DNA of 64,000 nucleotides from UBA2336 sp036787955 (GTDB taxonomy: Bacteria > Bacteroidota > Bacteroidia > Cytophagales > Cyclobacteriaceae), in the NCBI GenBank assembly GCA_036787955.1, contig DAIQOI010000004.1:186001-250000 (forward strand). Reading direction: 5' to 3'. A program made the position numbers and the translations under genes. The notes under the pieces are model-generated. The model was not told the DNA's origin. It made no database searches and saw nothing but the letters and a program-made list of their open reading frames with translations. Of the stretch, positions 44,001 through 51,727 are shown one piece after another (position 1 is the first letter of the stretch; each line of letters starts with the position of its first letter).

Positions 44001-45210
44001 TCAGAATCCGGATATCCGAAGAAATGCGGCAGACAACGGGTGGCTGACCCGCAACCCCTTGCTAACCACACCTTTTACACAAAATGTTTCGCGCAACATC
44101 AGCGGAAGGGCCACCATTGAGCCTTCTAACGACATGAAAATTCAGTTGGACTTTAAAAAAGATGTAATGGATTCCTACCAGGAAATATTCCGGTTCGACA
44201 ACCTGCAAAATGACTACGTATCACTTAATCCGAGCCGGAGTGGCAGTTACCGCATCTCAACCATCGCCATTAAAACAGCCTTTCGTTCGGATAATAACGA
44301 CCTGGTTTCCTCTGCTTTCCGGGAATTCGAACAAAAACTTGATCCGGTGATGCAGCGTTTCCGCACCATCACCGGCAACGAATACGACACCATCGGCCAG
44401 GATGTGCTGATACCTGCCTTCGTTGCGGCCTACACCGGTAAAGATGTCAATAAAATGAACCTGAGTCCTTTTCAGCGCACACCCCTGCCCAACTGGCGCA
44501 TTGATTATACCGGCCTGAATAAAATAAAAGCACTTCAAAACGTATTTCAGTCAGTCACCATTTCGCATGCTTACTCAGCATCTTACTCCGTAATGAATTT
44601 CTCAAATTCGCTGCAATACACCGGGCCTGACACGCTGGGCGTTAACATTCCGTTAGAACGCTACAACAACGGCTTTTTTGCCCGACCCAATGCCAACGGG
44701 CAGATTGTACCGATATATATTATCAGCCAGGTGATGATATCCGAGCAATTCGCACCCCTCATTGGCATTAACCTGCGCACGCGCACCAGGTTCACAGCCC
44801 GCGCCGAATACAAAACCAAACGCGACCTGGCACTGAATATTTCAAATGCCCAGGTAACAGAAATGAATACCAAAGACTTCTCACTCGAAATCGGTTATAC
44901 CAAAAACAACATGAAGCTGCCTTTTAAAATTGAAGGCCGTACTACCGTTTTGAAGAATGATGTAACCTTCCGGATGAACCTCACCGTATCCGATCAGTCC
45001 ACCATCCAGCGAAAAATCAACGACCAGAATATCCTGACCAACGGCAACATCAACTTTCAGCTACGGCCCAACATCAGCTACGTGGTAAATCAACGATTCA
45101 ACATACAGGCCTACTTTGAGCGCACCGTCAATACCCCGCAGGTTTCCAATTCCTTCAAGCGTGCAGTAACACGCTTCGGCTTCCAGATGCGCTTCAGCCT
45201 GGCTCAGTAA
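38044..45210 (+). CDS. sprA: Type IX secretion translocon SprA
   Basis: A 2388-residue outer-membrane protein, the size of SprA/Sov. The known structure of SprA is a 36-strand barrel that carries folded T9SS cargo through the outer membrane and is needed for gliding. Signal peptide residues are about 8-26 (ending AQA). The family's aromatic-rich, Asn-rich sequence fills the rest, with blocks such as FTPEN-free repeats of beta strands, SVRVEGAGTGYIDDFENSATPFSL and the strong DYRYQVNYNWKAGP segment. It ends TRFGFQMRFSLAQ, a barrel-type final strand. The frame has no ATG near the N-terminus. The TTG codons at 38044 or 38050 are the only fitting starts; a stop lies at 38038. gcvH follows from its own promoter. 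Confidence 0.96.
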   Translation: MTLNLNRFVTVIGIALPLWCFHTEAQAAPFQQQDTTRHTYRPTRRPTFKLQDRFGDPFSNHTTSSPLFLKDPSKIHYDIRVDSSVNYTVYERMGNLDFRPATTITFDEFNEYHRRQLMRSYWQGRSRMQAGESPVSNRGFAPKIYISPVLDRIFGGSYVELIPRGFVTLDFGASFQRIDNPNIPIRMQRNGGFEFDQQINMSVIGKVGEKLTVNANFDNNNSFDFQNNMKIEYTGFKEDILKKLEIGNVSLPLNNTLIQGAQNLFGVKAQWQFGKLYVTTVASTQRGKVSSIDIPGSNQGQGRPFEIVASNYDENRHFFLAHFFRDNYERWLQHPPQIFSGVNITRVEVYVLNRSNDTQTLRNVVGLMDLGEGSTVYNDNVQSRIPGPAFNGANDLSQVLNLGAPSRLSDQISNYLENIIYGPGAMVNGTDFERITSARKLSPTEFTFHRQLGYITLARKLQNDEALAVAFEYTYNGRTYKVGELTEDYNSRPDNEVIFLKLLRPRKIAIRDSRQRIIPTWDLMMKNIYTLNVTQLSREGFQLRIVYRDDRTGIDNPQLQEGINVRNRQLIEVFGLDRLNPVNDLQRDGNFDFVEGLTINTQYGMIIFPFVEPFNTALRQAFAGEPQEEFLINKYVYDTLYRTTKADAELFVTKNKFFLVGRYVANSAKEILIPGFGVTPGSVRVFAGGTPLIEGLDYNVDYTFGRVTILNDAIINSGKNISVQYEQADPFAFQTRSLLGTRFDYKLNDDVNFGSTLLYYNERPWISRNLIGTEPARNLQYGLDFNVRKESRLLTKLVDALPGIETREKSAFNWSGEFAQLIPGTSVRVEGAGTGYIDDFENSATPFSLLNPAAWRLAATPRTADNRFDPSLGARNDIRAGYKRSKLAWYVVDNQFYRDGGQFKPPNITGADLQNHYVRAVGPQEIFPFRNLTQGNFFETVLDVAYYPTERGPFNYDTQNLNPLTGDFTDPANRWAGITTAIRSEVDFDKANIEYIEFWLLDPFINYTENGKIIDGKFNDFNTTGGKLIFHLGSISEDIMRDGRHAFENGLPPDGDVTKATENNWGYVTNQQYITNAFDNSPESRNNQDVGLDGVRNDMEAIKFQDFLTTAAGLLNPEPLAQLQADPSSDNFKFFFGSDLDARNAKILERYKNFNGTDGNTPINTGTAIPQSNGFLPDNEDLNADNTLNELEEYYEYNIDLRPGQLEIGRKYIVDKITTRATGGTDQVTWYLFRIPVRNFDGRFGNIEGFKSIRYVRMVLTGFQQPVVLRFANFRMIGSRWRRYTESLEQGGLVPDREPDFDNFTLSVVNIEENAAPDPSGRKSPYVVPPGIIRDRDNTSAVPRQLNEQSMQLCVDNLMDGDARAAYKNVEMDFFNYGRVKMFVHANSESDDDDLVIFMRLGTDFDQNYYEVELPLKITKPANTTDPRAIWPEENEFDFALNTLYALKAERDRLRFPLTQPFPQEGPRVIGRHGFRIMGRPDLSNVRLLMIGIRNPRTPDKRAHSACVWVNELRLTDFDRTAGWAVNSTLGLKLADLATVSSSIRHTTFGFGSVNSKISERTREEITAFDITSSINLDKMLPGRHGLVLPMLVSYQTTTMNPNYDPANPDQRLEAALQSFNTDEEREAYLRIIRDREIRRAINFTNVRKTKVRQDAPSHLWDIENFSFSYRYSQITRTNFNIADFVKNDYGGSVAYNFSPKSKGFEPFKESEGLKSPYLKLIKDFNLNLMPTSIGVRADLDRSFSRTIYRNFLSESEPNYLKYFTFNRFYNAQWSLSRNLNLTYAARANAIIDEPEGDINTPEKRDSVMNNLKRFGRMKNFDQNITMNYKLPLDKIPFTDWLDADYRYQVNYNWKAGPFNKPDSLVRPGEQDLPDSLDFKNTVQNSRERAITGQLNMVKLYNKIKFLKEINTPPRPQARPTSKPDTVRATPQWVKNFFRMLMMVRSVNATYSVSEGTLLPGFDPTPRFLGMDRQWNAPGWDFILGSQNPDIRRNAADNGWLTRNPLLTTPFTQNVSRNISGRATIEPSNDMKIQLDFKKDVMDSYQEIFRFDNLQNDYVSLNPSRSGSYRISTIAIKTAFRSDNNDLVSSAFREFEQKLDPVMQRFRTITGNEYDTIGQDVLIPAFVAAYTGKDVNKMNLSPFQRTPLPNWRIDYTGLNKIKALQNVFQSVTISHAYSASYSVMNFSNSLQYTGPDTLGVNIPLERYNNGFFARPNANGQIVPIYIISQVMISEQFAPLIGINLRTRTRFTARAEYKTKRDLALNISNAQVTEMNTKDFSLEIGYTKNNMKLPFKIEGRTTVLKNDVTFRMNLTVSDQSTIQRKINDQNILTNGNINFQLRPNISYVVNQRFNIQAYFERTVNTPQVSNSFKRAVTRFGFQMRFSLAQ

Positions 45211-45216
45211 TTACCC

Positions 45217-45246
45217 TTGGACATTCGGGCATTACCTGTAATTTTG
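45217..45246 (+). promoter_or_regulatory. Promoter of the gcvH-lipA unit
   Basis: TTG (45217-45219), a 19-base gap and a perfect TAATTTTG -7 box (45239-45246), ending 23 bases before the gcvH ATG. Confidence 0.8.
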
Positions 45247-45269
45247 GGACGTTCTTAAAACCTTGTTCC

Positions 45270-45650
45270 ATGAACTTACCATCCGACCTTAAGTACACCA
45301 AAGATCACGAGTGGATTAAACTGCAGGGCAATATTGCCACCGTGGGCATAACCGATTTTGCACAAGGCGAACTGGGCGATATTGTTTATGTTGACATTAC
45401 CACCCTTGGCCAGGAGCTGAATCAGCACGATGTTTTCGGAACAGTGGAGGCCGTTAAAACCGTGTCTGACCTGTTTATGCCTGTAGCCGGAAAAGTAGTG
45501 GAAAAAAATACCGCTCTTGACAGCAGTCCGGAAAAAGTAAACAAAGATCCGTATGGCGAAGGCTGGATGATTAAGATTGAAGTGAAGAATCCTGCCGATA
45601 TTGAGGCCCTGCTCACCGCCGAGCAATACAAGGAACTTATCGGAAAGTAA
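45270..45650 (+). CDS. gcvH: Glycine cleavage system H protein
   Basis: A 126-residue lipoyl carrier of the glycine cleavage system. Lys63 in VEAVKTVSDL is the site that carries the lipoyl arm. The arm accepts the aminomethyl group from GcvP and passes it to GcvT. Further family blocks are YTKDHEWI, ITDFAQGELGDIVYVD and the C-terminal GEGWMIKIEV. It has its own promoter between sprA and here. lipA, whose product builds the sulfur-bearing lipoyl group, starts 15 bases downstream. Confidence 0.96.
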   Translation: MNLPSDLKYTKDHEWIKLQGNIATVGITDFAQGELGDIVYVDITTLGQELNQHDVFGTVEAVKTVSDLFMPVAGKVVEKNTALDSSPEKVNKDPYGEGWMIKIEVKNPADIEALLTAEQYKELIGK

Positions 45651-45665
45651 GTTGTTGTGTTGTAG

Positions 45666-46553
45666 ATGATTGAACTGCCCACCATATCATCCGCGGCAGC
45701 ACATAGCCGCAAGCCCGACTGGCTGCGTGTAAAGCTGCCCGTGGGCCCGGAATACGCCAAAGTACGCAGGCTGGTGGACGAACACCGCCTGCACACCATT
45801 TGCGAAAGCGGCAACTGCCCCAACATGGGCGAATGCTGGGGTGCAGGCACTGCCACCTTCATGATACTGGGCAACATTTGCACACGCAGCTGTACTTTCT
45901 GTGCCGTGGCTACCGGCCGTCCCACCGAATACGACACCGATGAGCCCAGGCGCGTAGCCGAAGCCATCAGGCTGATGGGCGTAAAGCACGCTGTCATCAC
46001 TTCGGTTAACCGCGATGAACTCAAAGACCGCGGGGCAGAAATATGGTACCAAACGGTGGTGTGGACCAAAAAACTCAATCCGGAAACCACCATCGAAACA
46101 CTCATCCCCGATACCAAGGGCAACTGGGACGCCTTGTACCGCATGATTGAAGGCGGACAGGAAGTGGTAAGCCACAACATGGAAACCGTTGAACGCCTGT
46201 ACCGCAAGGTACGGCCTCAGGCCAAATACGAACGCAGCCTGGAGCAGATAAGACGCATCCGCGAAGCCGGTAAACGCACCAAATCGGGCATCATGCTGGG
46301 CCTGGGCGAAACCAAAGACGAGGTGCTTAAAGCCATGGACGACCTGGTGGAAAACGGCCTGCTTATCCTGACACTCGGACAATACCTGCAACCTACCAAA
46401 ATGCACCTGGAAGTGGCTGAGTACATCCACCCCGATACGTTTGAAATGTACAAAGAAGAGGGCCTGAAGCGCGGCCTCAGGTATGTAGAGGCTGGCCCGC
46501 TGGTACGCTCCAGCTACCATGCCGAACGCCACGTGAACGTTCCGCTGGACTGA
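45666..46553 (+). CDS. lipA: Lipoyl synthase
   Basis: A 295-residue radical SAM enzyme that inserts two sulfur atoms into octanoyl groups on carrier proteins. The auxiliary cluster cysteines are Cys46, Cys51 and Cys57 (CESGNCPNMGEC). The radical SAM triad is Cys72, Cys76 and Cys79 (CTRSCTFC). The end contains the conserved RSSYHAE serine motif. It lies between gcvH and gcvP. The H protein is a direct substrate, so the position suggests coordinated supply, although LipA also serves 2-oxoacid dehydrogenases. gcvP has its own promoter-like box further on. Confidence 0.96.
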   Translation: MIELPTISSAAAHSRKPDWLRVKLPVGPEYAKVRRLVDEHRLHTICESGNCPNMGECWGAGTATFMILGNICTRSCTFCAVATGRPTEYDTDEPRRVAEAIRLMGVKHAVITSVNRDELKDRGAEIWYQTVVWTKKLNPETTIETLIPDTKGNWDALYRMIEGGQEVVSHNMETVERLYRKVRPQAKYERSLEQIRRIREAGKRTKSGIMLGLGETKDEVLKAMDDLVENGLLILTLGQYLQPTKMHLEVAEYIHPDTFEMYKEEGLKRGLRYVEAGPLVRSSYHAERHVNVPLD

Positions 46554-46608
46554 TCTCCGCCATCAAATTCTTCGTATAACCCGCTTTTTATTTGCAGCGC
46601 CACTCTTC

Positions 46609-46616
46609 TACCTTTG
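46609..46616 (+). promoter_or_regulatory. -7 box before gcvP
   Basis: Perfect TACCTTTG, 42 bases before the chosen gcvP ATG. The expected -33 place holds only a T-rich stretch. An in-frame upstream TTG for gcvP overlaps this box, which argues against that longer start. Confidence 0.5.
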
Positions 46617-46658
46617 TGGCGCCTTAAAACCCCCTGCCGGCAAAACTGTTTTAACGTT

Positions 46659-49538
46659 ATGAGTTACAATTACCTCTATTCCGAGAAGTTTGAATTACGC
46701 CACATTGGCCCCGATGCACCGCAAATTGAAGAAATGCTGAAAACGGTAAAAGCTTCATCCCTGGATGAACTGATAGATCAGACCGTGCCCGCCAATATCC
46801 GGTTGAAAAAACCCCTGAACCTCCCTCCTGCAAAATCGGAAGTACAGTTTCTCAATGACTTCAGAAAACTGGCATCGCAAAACAAAGTATTCAAATCATT
46901 CATTGGTATGGGCTATTACAATACCCATACACCGGCTGTTATCCTGCGCAACATTCTGGAAAACCCGGGGTGGTACACCGCCTACACTCCCTACCAGGCC
47001 GAAATTGCCCAGGGACGCCTCGAGGCGCTGATTAACTACCAGACCATGATCATGGACCTTACCGGCATGGAAATAGCCAATGCATCGCTGCTGGACGAAG
47101 GCACAGCCGCTGCCGAAGCTATGCACATGCTGCACGCTTCGCTGAAGCCGGAAAAGAAAAACGCTCATGTATTTTTTGCCGATGAGAATATTTTCCCGCA
47201 AACACTCGATGTGCTGAAAACCCGATCAGCACCGCTGGGTATTGTGCTTGAAACCGGCGATATACGCAAACTCGATGTTACCCGCCCGGAACTTTTTGCC
47301 GTGCTCGTTCAATATCCCGACAACAACGGATCCATTACAGATTATTCCGGCTTTATTGCTGCAGCACACGAGCACAACGTGTACGTGGCCGTTGCTGCCG
47401 ACCTGCTGGCTTTGGCCTTGCTGAAATCACCAGGTGAAATGGGTGCCGATGTAGCAATAGGTTCCAGCCAGCGCTTTGGTGTGCCCATGGGCTTTGGCGG
47501 ACCCCACTCGGCTTACTTTGCCACGCGCGAGGCATTTAAACGCCAGATACCCGGCCGTATCATTGGTGCCTCGGTTGACGCACAGGGAAAACCCGGCTAT
47601 CGAATGGCGTTGCAAACACGCGAACAACACATTCGCCGAGAAAAGGCTACTTCCAATATCTGTACCGCACAGGTGCTGCTGGCCGTTATGGCCGGCATGT
47701 ATGCCGTGTATCACGGACCGGAAGGAATTAAAAAAATTGCTGCAAGGGTTCACGGACTGGCCGATCTGCTCAATCGCGAACTGCAGAAACTCGGTTACAG
47801 GCAGCTTAACCAATACTTTTTCGATACACTTAAAATTGCCGTGCCCGATAAGGCAGCCATTCGCAGGGAAGCCGAAAAACGAATGATTAACCTGCGCTAT
47901 TTTGAAGACAACCACGTGGGTGTTTCACTGGATGAGACAGCCACCCTCAATGACGTAAATGAACTGTTAAAAATTTTCGGCAGCAAAAACCCGGTTCCTG
48001 CTTCGGGTGAAACGGCCGGCTCCATACCGGATGCACTGGTTCGTACTTCACCTTACCTCACGCATCCGGTATTCAATACCCACCATTCGGAGCACGAAAT
48101 GCTTCGGTATATCAAGAAGCTGGAAAACAAAGATCTGTCGCTGGTGCATTCCATGATACCGCTGGGTTCCTGCACCATGAAGCTCAACGCTACAACCGAA
48201 ATGATTCCGGTAACCTGGGCCGAATTTGGCAACCTGCATCCTTTTGCTCCTGCGGAGCAAACCAAAGGTTATCAGCAAATGATTCAAGAACTGGAAGGCT
48301 GGCTGGCAGAAATCACCGGTTTTACAGGTGTTTCGTTACAACCCAACAGCGGTGCACAGGGCGAATATGCCGGACTGATGGTAATACGTGCTTATCATCA
48401 GCACCGCGGTGAAGGACATCGTAACGTTGCATTGATCCCTGCTTCGGCACACGGTACCAATCCCGCCAGCGCGGTGATGGCCGGCATGCAGGTAGTTATC
48501 GTTAAGTCGGATGAGAACGGCAAGATTGATGTAGCCGACCTGCGCACAAAAGCCGAACAGCATAAAAACAACTTATCGTGCCTGATGGTAACCTACCCGT
48601 CTACCCATGGCGTGTTTGAAGAAGCGATAACAGAAATATGCGACATCGTACACCAATATGGCGGACTGGTGTATATGGATGGCGCCAACATGAACGCGCA
48701 GGTAGGCCTTACCTCACCGGCCAGTATTGGTGCCGATGTGTGCCATCTTAACCTGCATAAAACCTTTTGCATACCGCACGGTGGCGGTGGCCCGGGAATG
48801 GGGCCTATTTGCGTAAACGATAAGCTGAAGCCCTTCCTTCCCGGGCACCCGGTGGTGAAAACCGGTGGTGACAGGGCCATCACCGCAGTATCGGCAGCAC
48901 CTTTTGGCAGCGCCAGCATTCTTACCATATCATATGCCTATATCGCCATGATGGGTGCCGAAGGCCTGACCAACGCAACCAGGATAGCTATTCTTAATGC
49001 CAACTACATCAAAGCACGGCTTGAAGGTCATTATAAAATTTTGTATGCCGGCACCAACGGTCGTTGTGCACACGAAATGATTGTTGACTGCCGCGATTTT
49101 AAGAAAGCGGGCATTGAAGTGGAAGATATTGCCAAACGCCTGATGGACTACGGCTTCCACGCCCCCACGGTATCCTTCCCGGTTGCCGGTACACTAATGA
49201 TTGAACCCACCGAAAGCGAGACAAAAGAAGAACTCGACCGCTTCTGCGATGCGCTGATCGAAATCAGAAAGGAAATACGCGAAGTAGAAGAAGGCAAAGC
49301 CGATAAGGAAAATAACGTGTTGAAAAATGCTCCGCATACTGCTGCCGTAGTAACAGCCGATAGCTGGAACCGTCCCTATTCACGCGAAAAGGCTGCCTAT
49401 CCCCTGCCTTATGTACGCGAAGCAAAATTCTGGCCCAGTGTAAGCCGCATTGACAATGCTTATGGCGACCGGAACCTGGTATGCAGCTGCCTGCCGGTTG
49501 AATCTTATCAGGATAAAGAAGAGTCGGTTACTATCTGA
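46659..49538 (+). CDS. gcvP: Glycine dehydrogenase (decarboxylating), single-chain GcvP
   Basis: A 959-residue fused P protein (both halves in one chain, as in E. coli). It decarboxylates glycine and loads the aminomethyl group onto GcvH. The N-terminal half has FIGMGYYNTHTPAVILRN, YTPYQAEIAQGRLE and TSNICTAQVLLA. The C-terminal half has YMDGANMNAQ and the PLP lysine in LNLHKTFCIPHGGGGPGMGP. The ATG at 46659 starts MSYNYLYSEKFELRHIG, the usual family opening (F..RHIG). gcvT is not in this window. A 55-residue gene on the other strand ends two bases beyond the stop. Confidence 0.96.
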   Translation: MSYNYLYSEKFELRHIGPDAPQIEEMLKTVKASSLDELIDQTVPANIRLKKPLNLPPAKSEVQFLNDFRKLASQNKVFKSFIGMGYYNTHTPAVILRNILENPGWYTAYTPYQAEIAQGRLEALINYQTMIMDLTGMEIANASLLDEGTAAAEAMHMLHASLKPEKKNAHVFFADENIFPQTLDVLKTRSAPLGIVLETGDIRKLDVTRPELFAVLVQYPDNNGSITDYSGFIAAAHEHNVYVAVAADLLALALLKSPGEMGADVAIGSSQRFGVPMGFGGPHSAYFATREAFKRQIPGRIIGASVDAQGKPGYRMALQTREQHIRREKATSNICTAQVLLAVMAGMYAVYHGPEGIKKIAARVHGLADLLNRELQKLGYRQLNQYFFDTLKIAVPDKAAIRREAEKRMINLRYFEDNHVGVSLDETATLNDVNELLKIFGSKNPVPASGETAGSIPDALVRTSPYLTHPVFNTHHSEHEMLRYIKKLENKDLSLVHSMIPLGSCTMKLNATTEMIPVTWAEFGNLHPFAPAEQTKGYQQMIQELEGWLAEITGFTGVSLQPNSGAQGEYAGLMVIRAYHQHRGEGHRNVALIPASAHGTNPASAVMAGMQVVIVKSDENGKIDVADLRTKAEQHKNNLSCLMVTYPSTHGVFEEAITEICDIVHQYGGLVYMDGANMNAQVGLTSPASIGADVCHLNLHKTFCIPHGGGGPGMGPICVNDKLKPFLPGHPVVKTGGDRAITAVSAAPFGSASILTISYAYIAMMGAEGLTNATRIAILNANYIKARLEGHYKILYAGTNGRCAHEMIVDCRDFKKAGIEVEDIAKRLMDYGFHAPTVSFPVAGTLMIEPTESETKEELDRFCDALIEIRKEIREVEEGKADKENNVLKNAPHTAAVVTADSWNRPYSREKAAYPLPYVREAKFWPSVSRIDNAYGDRNLVCSCLPVESYQDKEESVTI

Positions 49539-49539
49539 T

Positions 49540-49707
49540 TTACAGAATTGAAAACCAGATTACACCTGCCAGGGTAATTAAAATGGCAGCTATCCACAGC
49601 CAGAAAGCTATGCGCACATGGCGTTCGGTTGTTCGCACAATCGATCTCATTTTGCGCAAAGCATAACTCTCTTTAGGCTGTTCCTGCTGATTATTCTGTT
49701 CAGACAT
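49540..49707 (-). CDS. Small single-span membrane protein (55 residues)
   Basis: A 55-residue reading frame from ATG (49707) to TAA (49540). The first 31 residues are polar and charged (SEQNNQQEQPKES, then YALRKMRSIVRTTERHVR). The next 24 form one strong membrane helix (IAFWLWIAAILITLAGVIWFSIL). The basic region before the helix predicts a cytoplasmic N-terminus by the positive-inside rule. It is convergent with gcvP, whose stop lies two bases away. I recognise no family. The contrast of a charged head and a clean helix, and the good stop placement, make it more likely real than chance. Confidence 0.6.
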   Translation of the reverse strand: MSEQNNQQEQPKESYALRKMRSIVRTTERHVRIAFWLWIAAILITLAGVIWFSIL

Positions 49708-49845
49708 ATCCAACGAGTTTTACCTTTATGCAAAACATCAATATGATGTAACCGCATTTGCACATAACCTGGCGGGATGCAACTTCAGTCGTTTTTGAGG
49801 TGAGTCCGGTACGTTCTGCCGGAAAACTAGCAACAAAAACGTTAT

Positions 49846-51225
49846 CTATTTTAGCCCATAGCGGTCAATCAGATACACCAGGGCAGCCATGGATGCAGCA
49901 CCCAACGCCAGTTCGCGCCTGTCCACTTTATCAATTGTATCCTCCGGTGTATGATGATAGCTGAAGTAACGTTGTGAATCGGGCAGCAGCCCCATTAACG
50001 GCACACCTTGTGGTGCCAGCGGACTTATATCAGCACCTCCGCCTTCGGTATCAAAGTCGTGCAGGCCATAGGGTTCCAGCAAAGGTTTCCAGCTTTGCAC
50101 TTTGGCTTTGGCCGCAGCTATTGTTGGCACCGTAAAACCACGCGGCACAAAACCCCCGCGGTCGGATTCGATGGCGGCAATATGAACCTCCCTGCGGTCG
50201 GCCGCCTGCCTGGCATACTCCAGTCCGCCACGCAGGCCGTTTTCTTCATTCATAAACATTACCGCGCGGATGGTATAACGTGGTTTATAGCCGAGTGCTT
50301 TCAGGATGCGCAGCACTTCAATGGATTGCACACATCCGGCCCCATCATCGTGCGCGCCCTGTCCCAGATCCCAACTGTCTAAGTGGCCACCCACAACTAT
50401 ATACTGCTTCGGATTTTCTGTTCCGCGCAGTTCACCAACCACATTAAAGGAAGGCGCATCGGGCAATGTTTCGCAGTGCATTTCCAGATAAAACTGCAGG
50501 TTGGGATCATCGTTCAGAAGCCTGCTCAGCAAATCTGCATGATTGGTAGCGATGGCTGCCGCAGGAATCTTGGGTACATTCAGCGCATAGCGCAAAGACC
50601 CTGTATGCGGATAATCTTCCGGATTAGGACTCATAGACCGTACCAATGCAGCTACCGCGCCATACTTTGCCGCTTCCGATGCCCCGTTTGCACGCTGATC
50701 AACAGCCCCACCGTAGGCAGCGAAGGTTTGCAATTGTTTCGGATCCATCGGCCGGTTGTAGAAAACAATTTTGCCTTTTAGCTTACCCTGCTCGCCCAGT
50801 TTTTTCAGCTCATCCCACGAACGCACCTCGGCCACCTGGGCCAATACTCCTGAAGGACCCGTTCCTACCGATCCGCCCAGCGCACAGATGTTCACCCGCT
50901 CAACACCTAGTTTTTTTGAGTTCACGATGCGCCCCACTTCAGGTTTACCGCGCACCCAGTGGGGCACCATAACCGGCTGCAGCCATACTGAATCAAAGCC
51001 GTATTGCTGCATCACCTGACGCGTATATTCAACGGCAGCAGCAGCACCTGGTGAGCCGCTTAGCCGGGGGCCAATGCGCGTACACAGGTATTCCAGCACA
51101 TCGTATGCCTTGCCGTTTACCAGTGCTTCATCGAAAATTTTGCGAATGAATTTTTCATCTTCGGTCTGCGCAGCAGCTGGAAATAATGAGATTGCAAGAC
51201 AAATGAGCAAAGGTAATTTTTGCAT
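49846..51225 (-). CDS. M28 family metallopeptidase with PA insert
   Basis: A 459-residue exported zinc aminopeptidase of the M28 family (like plasma glutamate carboxypeptidase). The signal peptide ends AAAQ (about 19). A protease-associated domain lies near residues 110-230. The two-zinc site is visible: GGHLDSWDLGQGAHDDGAGC, MNEENGLRG with the catalytic Glu pair, AIESDRGG, and YHHTPEDTIDKVD. It trims N-terminal residues in the periplasm or outside the cell. No T9SS sorting domain is present. A 159-residue gene lies 11 bases upstream and is likely co-transcribed. Confidence 0.92.
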   Translation of the reverse strand: MQKLPLLICLAISLFPAAAQTEDEKFIRKIFDEALVNGKAYDVLEYLCTRIGPRLSGSPGAAAAVEYTRQVMQQYGFDSVWLQPVMVPHWVRGKPEVGRIVNSKKLGVERVNICALGGSVGTGPSGVLAQVAEVRSWDELKKLGEQGKLKGKIVFYNRPMDPKQLQTFAAYGGAVDQRANGASEAAKYGAVAALVRSMSPNPEDYPHTGSLRYALNVPKIPAAAIATNHADLLSRLLNDDPNLQFYLEMHCETLPDAPSFNVVGELRGTENPKQYIVVGGHLDSWDLGQGAHDDGAGCVQSIEVLRILKALGYKPRYTIRAVMFMNEENGLRGGLEYARQAADRREVHIAAIESDRGGFVPRGFTVPTIAAAKAKVQSWKPLLEPYGLHDFDTEGGGADISPLAPQGVPLMGLLPDSQRYFSYHHTPEDTIDKVDRRELALGAASMAALVYLIDRYGLK

Positions 51226-51236
51226 AATTTACATAA

Positions 51237-51692
51237 TTAGGGATCTATCACGCGCGCATTCTTTATAATGTACATATGATGATCCGGATCAAAATCATTC
51301 AGAAACAAAATACCTTCAACGGTGATCTGGCGGGTTACGAAACGGATTGGCTGTTTGGTTTGTAACTCAACAACTGTTTCCGGACCTGCACCGCCACAGA
51401 AGTAGCACTGGCTGAAGGGCAAGGCCGAGAGCATATATTCCTGTCGTCCGCCCAACTCGGCCATGGGAATCAGGTAACCTTTTACACGCACCACCTTGCC
51501 GTTGTAGCTCCATAGCCGCTTGCTGAAGCGGGGCGATTCGATTTCAAAACCATTTTCTTCTGCAGGCCTTCTTTCAAAGCCCACCTCAGCCAATATTTTC
51601 CACACATCTTCCTGCTGGGCTTGTGCAGCAACACCCGTGCCCATCAATAAAAACCACATCAGTCGCATCATCATAATCCGAAAAGAAGGCAT
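51237..51692 (-). CDS. Exported protein with CxxC motif, DUF3299-like
   Basis: A 151-residue protein with an N-terminal signal segment (from MPSFRIMMMRLMWFLL to about AQAQ). The body ends with LPFSQCYFCGGAGPETVVEL, a Cys-x-x-Cys block in an OB-like pattern (KVVRVKGYLIPMAE, ITVEGILFLN) that recalls DUF3299 proteins; I am not certain of that assignment. The reading frame continues to an ATG at 51716, which is an alternative start. The gene is divergent from the TauE/SafE gene and directly before the M28 peptidase. Confidence 0.7.
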   Translation of the reverse strand: MPSFRIMMMRLMWFLLMGTGVAAQAQQEDVWKILAEVGFERRPAEENGFEIESPRFSKRLWSYNGKVVRVKGYLIPMAELGGRQEYMLSALPFSQCYFCGGAGPETVVELQTKQPIRFVTRQITVEGILFLNDFDPDHHMYIIKNARVIDP

Positions 51693-51727
51693 TACTTTGC
51701 GTGAAGATAAATGCATTTATATTTTAA

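Noticed and set aside
45687..46532. Minus-strand reading frame of 281 codons across lipA
   Set aside because: lipA has all its cluster cysteines in the plus frame. The antisense frame is a shadow.
46614..46658. Longer gcvP from an upstream TTG
   Set aside because: That start lies inside the TACCTTTG box; the ATG at 46659 gives the family N-terminus.
49758..49964. Plus-strand frame of 68 codons near the M28 gene
   Set aside because: It runs into the M28 peptidase end on the other strand and has no signal or family pattern.
51696..51725. TTTG-N18-TATATTTT before the TauE/SafE gene
   Set aside because: The spacing is good, but the box ends two bases before the ATG, so transcription would start after the start codon.
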